Shown in pieces: positions 4,744-5,968 of a stretch of DNA of 5,968 bases. Position 1 is the stretch's first letter. Each line of letters starts with the position of its first letter. Source of the DNA: Candidatus Poribacteria bacterium (GTDB lineage Bacteria > Poribacteria > WGA-4E > WGA-3G); the NCBI GenBank assembly GCA_009842375.1, contig VYFM01000674.1, positions 1-5,968 of the forward strand, written 5' to 3'. The position numbers and the translations under genes were made by a program. Below the pieces are notes generated by a model. That model worked only from the letters and a program-made list of their open reading frames with translations, did not search any database and was not told where the DNA came from.

Positions 4744-4754
4744 ATCTCGGGATT

Positions 4755-4917
4755 GTCTGAATCGCAGATTACGCAGATTACGCGGAAGAACGCGGGTTTG
4801 AGTTTGTGTCTCCAAGTGTCCCTTCTAAAGTTAGGGTTTATTTTTTGAAAGGGTTATGGAATGTGAAGACTCAAAACCGCGTCCATCCGCGTCATCTGTG
4901 AAATCCGTGATTCAAAC
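4755..4917. repeat. 163-bp palindromic (MITE-like) element, downstream of GxxExxY copy 1
   Basis: It begins GTCTGAATCGCAGATTACGC 11 bases after the gene's stop and ends CCGTGATTCAAAC. It is very close to the element at 3846-4008, with the same core and the same GAAGAACGCGGG arm text, but with scattered substitutions in the right arm (CAAAACCGCGTCCATCCGCG). It could act as a large 3' stem-loop for the gene's mRNA. Confidence 0.75.
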
Positions 4918-4925
4918 AAATAACA

Positions 4926-4985
4926 GTCAGAATCGCGGAGGATGCGGACTACGCGGAAGAACGCGGTTTTGAGTTTGCGTCTCCC
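4926..4985. repeat. Solo palindromic-element arm at the duplication joint
   Basis: GTCAGAATCGCGGAGGATGC starts a single arm that ends CGTCTCCC. Its second half matches 3814-3838 exactly, which is where the tandem duplication begins. The arm therefore spans the joint between unit 1 and unit 2 and is a plausible recombination site. Confidence 0.65.
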
Positions 4986-4992
4986 GCTTTTT

Positions 4993-5155
4993 GTCTGAAT
5001 CGCGGATTACGCAGATTACGCGGAAGAACGCGGGTTTGAGTTTGTGTCTCCAAGTGTCCCTTCTAAAGTTAGGGTTTATTTTTTGAAAGGGTTATAGGAT
5101 GTGAAGACGCAGAACCGCGTTTCTCCGTGAAATCTGTGAAATCCGTGATTCTGAC
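4993..5155. repeat. 163-bp palindromic element, unit 2 left
   Basis: Identical to the element at 3846-4008. It stands seven bases after the solo arm that forms the joint of the duplication. Confidence 0.8.
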
Positions 5156-5163
5156 AAAGAACT

Positions 5164-5327
5164 GTCTGAATCGCGGAGGACGCGGATGACACGGAAGAAC
5201 GCGGTTTTGAGTATGCGTCTCCCAAATTCCTTTGAAAAAATGAACCCTAATCCTATGAAAATGAACCTGAAACAACAAGAATACTTCCGCGTACATCCGT
5301 GTAATCCGCGCAATCCGCGATTCAGAC
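5164..5327. repeat. 164-bp inverted palindromic element, unit 2 right
   Basis: Identical to 4017-4180, in the same inverted orientation relative to its left neighbour. A solo arm follows at 5331-5355, as in unit 1. Confidence 0.75.
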
Positions 5328-5330
5328 AAC

Positions 5331-5355
5331 CCTCCGCATAATCCGTAATTCAGAC
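5331..5355. repeat. Solo palindromic-element arm, unit 2
   Basis: Identical to 4184-4208. It ends in ATTCAGAC immediately upstream of the second GxxExxY promoter and forms the left border of that cassette. Confidence 0.6.
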
Positions 5356-5382
5356 GACTCTCCACGTTCCTCAGAAACATAC

Positions 5383-5410
5383 TTGAATTTCATCAAAAAT
5401 ATGGTATCAT
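5383..5410 (+). promoter_or_regulatory. Candidate sigma70 promoter of GxxExxY copy 2
   Basis: TTGAAT (5383-5388), 16 bases, TATCAT (5405-5410), with TG at 5402-5403. It is identical to the promoter of copy 1, so if real, both genes would be transcribed independently. Confidence 0.5.
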
Positions 5411-5501
5411 GAAACCGTTTGATCAAGGGTATAGACAATATAGTAAACGAGTAAACGGAAAGAAACACTCTAAAAACATACATAAGGATATAAAACATTG
5501 A
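5409..5501 (+). CDS. Possible 30-residue leader peptide, copy 2
   Basis: Identical to 4262-4354, including the four-base TTGA overlap with the downstream start. The same reservations apply: no ribosome binding site, and the ATG lies within the best -10 element. Confidence 0.2.
   Translation: MKPFDQGYRQYSKRVNGKKHSKNIHKDIKH
5484..5488 (+). promoter_or_regulatory. Shine-Dalgarno sequence of GxxExxY copy 2
   Basis: AAGGA is nine bases before TTG 5498, as in copy 1. Confidence 0.7.
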
Positions 5502-5890
5502 AAACTGATTTAAAATATGGGGAGATTACTGGTAAAATAATCAAGGCAGCGTATGAGGTACATACCTTCTTGGGAAACGGGTTTCAAGAAGTGATCTATC
5601 AACGAGCGTTATCGCTTGAAATGGAACGGGTTGGGTTAGGGTTTGCACGTGAAGTTGAATACGATATTTACTACAAAGACAATCCTAAACCTATCGGTAA
5701 TCGTAGAGCTGATTTTCTGGTTGAAGGTAAGGTATTGGTAGAATTGAAGGCTGTTACTGAATTGGAAGATGTGCATATAGCCCAGTTACTAAATTATCTA
5801 AAGGTGTATCGTATAGAAGTAGGGTTACTGCTCAACTTCGGTGAGAAGAAATTGGAATACAAAAGACAGATATATTCAGCATCTGTCTGA
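5498..5890 (+). CDS. GxxExxY protein, PD-(D/E)xK nuclease-like (copy 2)
   Basis: The second copy of the 130-residue nuclease-like gene, identical to 4351-4743 in DNA and protein, with the same TTG start, AAGGA site, promoter and repeat-derived TGA stop. G28/E31/Y34, D72 and E82-L-K84 are all intact. Two unmutated copies about 1.1 kb apart mean either a very recent duplication, ongoing homogenisation between the copies, or a false duplication made during assembly. Nothing distinguishes the copies functionally; if both are real, the main effect would be on gene dosage. Confidence 0.85.
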   Translation: MKTDLKYGEITGKIIKAAYEVHTFLGNGFQEVIYQRALSLEMERVGLGFAREVEYDIYYKDNPKPIGNRRADFLVEGKVLVELKAVTELEDVHIAQLLNYLKVYRIEVGLLLNFGEKKLEYKRQIYSASV

Positions 5891-5901
5891 ATCTCGGGAT
5901 T

Positions 5902-5968
5902 GTCTGAATCGCAGATTACGCAGATTACGCGGAAGAACGCGGGTTTGAGTTTGTGTCTCCAAGTGTCC
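5902..5968. repeat. Palindromic element downstream of GxxExxY copy 2, cut by the window edge
   Basis: The first 67 bases of the element match 4755-4821 exactly, starting GTCTGAATCGCAGATTACGC and stopping before the core. The rest lies outside the window. Confidence 0.75.

Larger units (their letters stand above)
3814..4960. repeat. 1,147-bp tandem duplication, unit 1
   Basis: Every base from 3814 to 4821 reappears at 4961 to 5968, an exact match of 1,008 bp by line-by-line reading, with a shift of 1,147. The left edge is at 3814/4961, where the preceding bases differ; the right edge lies beyond the window. The unit holds two palindromic elements, a promoter, the GxxExxY gene and a third palindromic element. 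The absence of any substitution implies a very recent event, gene conversion, or an assembly loop. Confidence 0.9.
4961..5968. repeat. 1,147-bp tandem duplication, unit 2 (runs off the window)
   Basis: This is an exact copy of 3814-4821. The window stops while the two copies are still identical, so whether further units follow, or whether the sequence ends in an assembly loop, cannot be seen from here. Confidence 0.9.

Noticed and set aside
3801..5968. Possible CRISPR array
   Set aside because: The repeats are long, imperfectly palindromic and irregularly spaced, spacers are not of uniform length, and no cas gene is present.

Overview
The window looks like accessory, repeat-laden DNA from an uncultured Gram-negative-type bacterium. 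The gene content (a lipoprotein solute-binding protein, an exported PD40 beta-propeller protein, GxxExxY PD-(D/E)xK genes) and the dense palindromic intergenic repeats of the GTCTGAATCGCGGATTACGC type resemble Candidatus Poribacteria or similar large symbiont/environmental genomes. That assignment is by style only and is not proven here. Repeats and gene remnants, rather than genes, occupy much of the window, and most small open frames are artefacts of the repeats.

Layout. 1-393: gene-free mosaic of short palindromic repeats. 394-718 (minus): remnant of what looks like a DNA methyltransferase with an HNH-type C-terminus, apparently fused across an internal deletion. 722-958 (minus): a small 78-residue gene with a good Shine-Dalgarno sequence. 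974-1256: a promoter-bearing direct repeat and hairpin repeats. 1261-2316 (minus): a family 3 solute-binding lipoprotein. 2365-2496: a second copy of the promoter-bearing repeat. 2483-2726: a 166-bp palindromic element and two shorter hairpins. 2775-3734 (plus): a secreted TolB/PD40-type propeller protein with a candidate leaderless start. 3735-5968: palindromic elements and two identical copies of a GxxExxY nuclease-like gene (4351-4743 and 5498-5890), arranged as a tandem duplication of period 1,147 bp that runs off the right end of the window.

How the parts relate. The two minus-strand genes are each preceded by a near-identical copy of a module of about 115-130 bp carrying a near-consensus sigma70 promoter (TTGACC, 17 bp, TATAAT). 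They share a promoter type but are not obviously functionally linked. The propeller gene is divergent from the solute-binding gene and separated from it by repeats. The GxxExxY genes are hemmed in by 163-164-bp imperfect palindromes whose arms have a 9-bp periodicity; the repeat terminus GTCTGA even supplies the gene's stop codon. The most interesting hypothesis is that the GxxExxY gene and the palindromes form a mobile or repeat-propagating unit, loosely analogous to REP elements and their RAYT transposases. This is inference. The perfect tandem duplication at the edge of the sequence could also be an assembly artefact.

No tRNA, rRNA, CRISPR array or recognisable transposase was seen.
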